Shown here: piece after piece, positions 61,919 through 64,000 of the stretch | Layout of the letters: every line of letters starts with the position of its first letter | How positions within the stretch are numbered: position 1 is the first letter of the stretch | Assembly: GCA_964627805.1 (NCBI GenBank) | Contig: CAZVLA010000049.1 | Coordinates: 1-64,000, forward strand | Source of the DNA: CAZAMI01 sp964627805 | Lineage (GTDB): Archaea > Thermoproteota > Thermoprotei_A > Sulfolobales > NBVN01 | DNA length: 64,000 nt | Reading direction: 5' to 3' | The notes under the pieces: generated by a model | Databases searched by the model: none | Seen by the model: the letters and a program-made list of their open reading frames with translations, nothing else | What the model was told of the DNA's origin: nothing | Position numbers and translations under genes: made by a program

Positions 61919-62392
61919 GTGTTAGTCTTGGGATCTGAGGGTAAGGGGAAGGTATGTAACTTCAGTATCGATACATCCTACGACCTATCCTGCATAATAA
62001 ATGATGCATTAACTGAGGTACTAGGTAACGATAAGGCCTTCAGAGTGATTAAGTTCATCGAGAATACATCAGGTAGGGATATCGGGGAATTAGCTATTTA
62101 CGATCCTAAGCAGTTAGTGGAGCTTCTGGAGCTTGTGTTAGGTCCATCGCTGCATAAAGTCAGTGAGGAGATGCTCAGAATAATAATCAATAAAACAGGA
62201 TGCCGACCTGAGGACTTCACATTCCCGAGTAGTGACTCACCAACTGACTTGATTAAGGTGTTTAAGGAAATTAATGAGTGTATTAGGAGGAAAGCTAGGA
62301 TGGTTAGGCATAGCTACATGGATATAGTAGCCGCTATAAGGGATAAAGCGAGAAGCAAGTTAGATTCAGGTAACTCCGAAGGCACTGATTAA
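61919..62392 (+). CDS. hypothetical soluble protein in the pilus locus
   Basis: A 157-aa protein with no membrane helix. The segment RDIGELAIYDPKQLVELLELVLGPSLHKVSEEML is weakly like the NitrOD5-type output domain found in archaeal regulators, with a basic C-terminal helix. The match is from memory and weak. Start is probably GTG 61919 or TTG 61928. Placed between the membrane platform genes and a KaiC-like ATPase, it may regulate pilus expression or activity. Confidence 0.5.
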   Translation: MLVLGSEGKGKVCNFSIDTSYDLSCIINDALTEVLGNDKAFRVIKFIENTSGRDIGELAIYDPKQLVELLELVLGPSLHKVSEEMLRIIINKTGCRPEDFTFPSSDSPTDLIKVFKEINECIRRKARMVRHSYMDIVAAIRDKARSKLDSGNSEGTD

Positions 62393-62418
62393 TCACTTCG
62401 TCTCCCAGTCGCTACGTT

Positions 62419-62443
62419 CTACTACTAATTGATTCGGTAGTAG
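62419..62443. repeat. inverted repeat upstream of the KaiC-like gene
   Basis: A perfect 7-bp inverted repeat, CTACTAC at 62419-62425 and GTAGTAG at 62437-62443, separated by 11 nt. It lies about 75 nt before the ATG of the KaiC-like gene and shortly after the upstream gene's stop. It could be a regulator binding site or a weak stem-loop at the end of the upstream mRNA. Confidence 0.45.
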
Positions 62444-62517
62444 TGTTAAGGGGACTTAACTACTGTAAAGTATTTAGTTTCATATCCTACAACATAATGT
62501 AGTGGTGAGTACTTGAG

Positions 62518-63885
62518 ATGGAGTTGATAGAGAGGTGCCCTACAGGTATAGAGGGTATTGACGACTTACTTGAGGGAGGATTTCCGAGGGGGAATATAGT
62601 ACTACTAGCTGGGACCCCTGGCGCAGGAAAGACTACATTCGCTGCGAAGTTCATCTACGAGGGAGCGAAGAGGTATGGCGAGCCTGGCGTGTACTTGAGC
62701 TTCCTAGAACCTAAGTATGACTTCATTAAGTACATGAGAGCATTGGGTATGGACTTCGAGGAGCTTGAGAGGAGAGGGTTATTCACATACATTGAAGGTG
62801 TTCAGACACAAACAGTGGAGGGTGTTGAGGAGGCTCTTAGGGAGTTCCTTAAGGCAGTACTTGAGATGAGAGCTAAGAGAGCAGTCATTGACTCAGCAAC
62901 AGCTATAACGCAGATAGTCGGGTTTAGGGGTTCTAGAGAGATAATCAAGAACGCCATAATAGCTGGTTTAAAACCGCTAAACGTAACGGCCTTGCTAATA
63001 GCTGAGCTACCAATAGGTACTCCAGTAGTTGGTTATGGTGTTGAGGAGTTCCTAGTTGATGGTGTCATTATACTGAGATCAATAATAGAGAATGGAGTAC
63101 TCATACGTAAGATGGAGATTAGGAAGATGAGAGGTTCTGAAATACCTAGGGCTGAGGTATTCTTCGACATAGTGCCTGGTAAGGGCATTAAGGTATACGT
63201 ACCGGAGAAGATCGAGGAGGTGCCGGCACCTAGCGAGGAGGTTGTCTATGAATCACCAATACCTGAACTAACATGCATTCTAGGTCCCTCACTAAGTAAG
63301 GGTACTCAAGTAGCTATAATAGCTCAAGAAGGTAGTGCTGGATTAACTATAGCCTTAGCTATGGTACTACCATTCATAGCCAAGTACGGTGGTAAGGCAC
63401 TTATTAGAAGTTACGGTAAACCCTCGCAACTAATTAAGTCGCTGGTTGAGGAAGTAGCTACCACGTACGGAATTAACTATAGTAAGTTAGACATAACGGT
63501 GGATCCAGTACAGCCTACATCTAAGCCAATCTACTTACTAAGCTCTAGGAATAGGGAGATGGACCTAAGTATTAGGCCGGACTTCGAGATAATTGATTCA
63601 TTGAATCAATTACCGGCACTCTACGGTTGGAGGGAGTACCTAAGCCTACACATAGATAACCTACTGACACGTAGGAGACTAAATATAACGACATTCTATA
63701 TATACTACGAACGTAAGGAAAGACCCCTACCCCTCCTTCTAGATATCTACGATAAAATCATAAAAATAACCCCAGAACATGAGAGGAATTGCTACGTTAT
63801 TAGGTCATTCATGGCTGGAGTAGCCCCTTACTTAAAGCCTGTGAAGGTATGCTTCTCTGAAAAGGGTATTGAGTGGAGGTGCTGA
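62518..63885 (+). CDS. KaiC-like RecA-superfamily ATPase with inactive second domain
   Basis: Residues 1-235 are a KaiC/RadA-type ATPase: Walker A GTPGAGKTTF (32-41), EGVQTQTVEG, RAVIDSATAIT (Walker B-like) and a C-terminal ERK-type substrate loop. Residues about 245-455 seem to be a second RecA-like domain in which the P-loop place reads AQEGSAGLTIAL, lacking the GK[ST]. So only one ATP site is expected. ATG start with GGTGA 9 nt upstream. It sits in a pilus locus, in the position FlaH holds in archaellum loci, suggesting regulation or assembly, but this is inference. Confidence 0.75.
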   Translation: MELIERCPTGIEGIDDLLEGGFPRGNIVLLAGTPGAGKTTFAAKFIYEGAKRYGEPGVYLSFLEPKYDFIKYMRALGMDFEELERRGLFTYIEGVQTQTVEGVEEALREFLKAVLEMRAKRAVIDSATAITQIVGFRGSREIIKNAIIAGLKPLNVTALLIAELPIGTPVVGYGVEEFLVDGVIILRSIIENGVLIRKMEIRKMRGSEIPRAEVFFDIVPGKGIKVYVPEKIEEVPAPSEEVVYESPIPELTCILGPSLSKGTQVAIIAQEGSAGLTIALAMVLPFIAKYGGKALIRSYGKPSQLIKSLVEEVATTYGINYSKLDITVDPVQPTSKPIYLLSSRNREMDLSIRPDFEIIDSLNQLPALYGWREYLSLHIDNLLTRRRLNITTFYIYYERKERPLPLLLDIYDKIIKITPEHERNCYVIRSFMAGVAPYLKPVKVCFSEKGIEWRC

Positions 63886-63889
63886 CAAC

Positions 63890-64000
63890 ATGACTAGGGA
63901 CGATGAGGTAGTTAAGGTAGTGCTAGCGTACTTACAGAACGTAATGGAGAATAGACTAAAGAGACACACACCCGGCTTACTAATATCTCTAAACATGTTC
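63890..64000 (+). CDS. start of an unidentified gene (cut by window edge)
   Basis: Translation from ATG 63890 gives 37 residues beginning MTRDDEVVKVVLAYLQNV and continuing MENRLKRHTPG with no stop before the window end. It begins 4 nt after the KaiC-like gene's stop, so it is co-transcribed with it. Too little is present to assign a family; the open frame has the local codon use and is probably real. Confidence 0.6.
   Translation, partial: MTRDDEVVKVVLAYLQNVMENRLKRHTPGLLISLNMF

Noticed and set aside
1..64000. CRISPR arrays, rRNA, tRNA, intact insertion sequences
   Set aside because: No regularly spaced direct repeats, no rRNA or tRNA signatures, and no transposase gene seen on either strand.

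Overview
This window comes from a thermophilic archaeon of the Thermoproteota (Crenarchaeota). The evidence is gene content: a CdvB/ESCRT-III protein, ribosomal protein eL38, Taw1 wyosine synthase, HerA-NurA, NucS/EndoMS, Thi4 with no cysteine, archaeal GTP cyclohydrolase III, a PibD-type pilus locus, and two textbook box C/D sRNAs, which are typical of hyperthermophiles. Base composition is moderately AT-rich. Genes are packed tightly, with many 4-nt overlaps and overlapping convergent 3' ends. Most starts are GTG or TTG preceded by GGTG-type ribosome binding sites. I cannot name the order or species. No rRNA, tRNA, CRISPR array or intact insertion sequence was seen.

Layout: (0-5 kb) the cut-off start of a secreted binding protein, two unknown small proteins, Thi4 with a dihydrolipoamide dehydrogenase, an M24 peptidase and a small winged-helix protein with four cysteines. 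(5-11 kb) a radical SAM protein, a cyclic-2,3-diphosphoglycerate synthetase-like GTPase, a Gfo/Idh/MocA oxidoreductase, a C/D sRNA, then a nucleic-acid-processing row: TatD, NucS and a DHH phosphoesterase. (11-18 kb) Taw1, the TldD/TldE protease pair, a DHH-like protein of unknown role, a LOG-family protein and a ROK sugar kinase. (18-27 kb) valyl-tRNA synthetase with an altered HIGH motif, two radical SAM proteins, a sugar nucleotidyltransferase, Nudix and Lin0512 proteins and an isoaspartyl peptidase. (27-31 kb) a sugar-type ABC importer without a local ATPase. (31-38 kb) a ribbon-helix-helix/coiled-coil protein, RibB, a translationally coupled membrane pair, PyrF, a GC-rich 90-bp element that looks like a mobile-element end or structured RNA, and PAC2 and HAD proteins.

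(38-43 kb) HerA, NurA and a protein phosphatase fused to an HD domain lie in one tight operon, followed by a DUF84 nucleotidase and eL38. A second C/D sRNA overlaps the 3' end of an ASCH-domain gene. (43-50 kb) SufS with a thioredoxin-like protein, a tRNA methyltransferase, RibH with GTP cyclohydrolase III (riboflavin/F420 branch), and an ornithine cyclodeaminase/alanine dehydrogenase that seems to start at CTG. (50-56 kb) a putative proline uptake and oxidation module: an SSS symporter and its small partner on one strand, and a four-subunit FAD/Fe-S dehydrogenase on the other. (56-64 kb) a THUMP protein, CdvB, and a type IV pilus-like locus: two pilins, a secretion ATPase, two TadC/FlaJ-type membrane proteins, an unknown soluble protein, a KaiC-like ATPase whose second domain lacks a P-loop, and a cut-off last gene.

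The observations I would follow first are the two C/D sRNAs, the phosphatase-HD fusion in the HerA-NurA operon, the GC-rich element at 36.1 kb, the ValRS catalytic-motif change and the CTG start.
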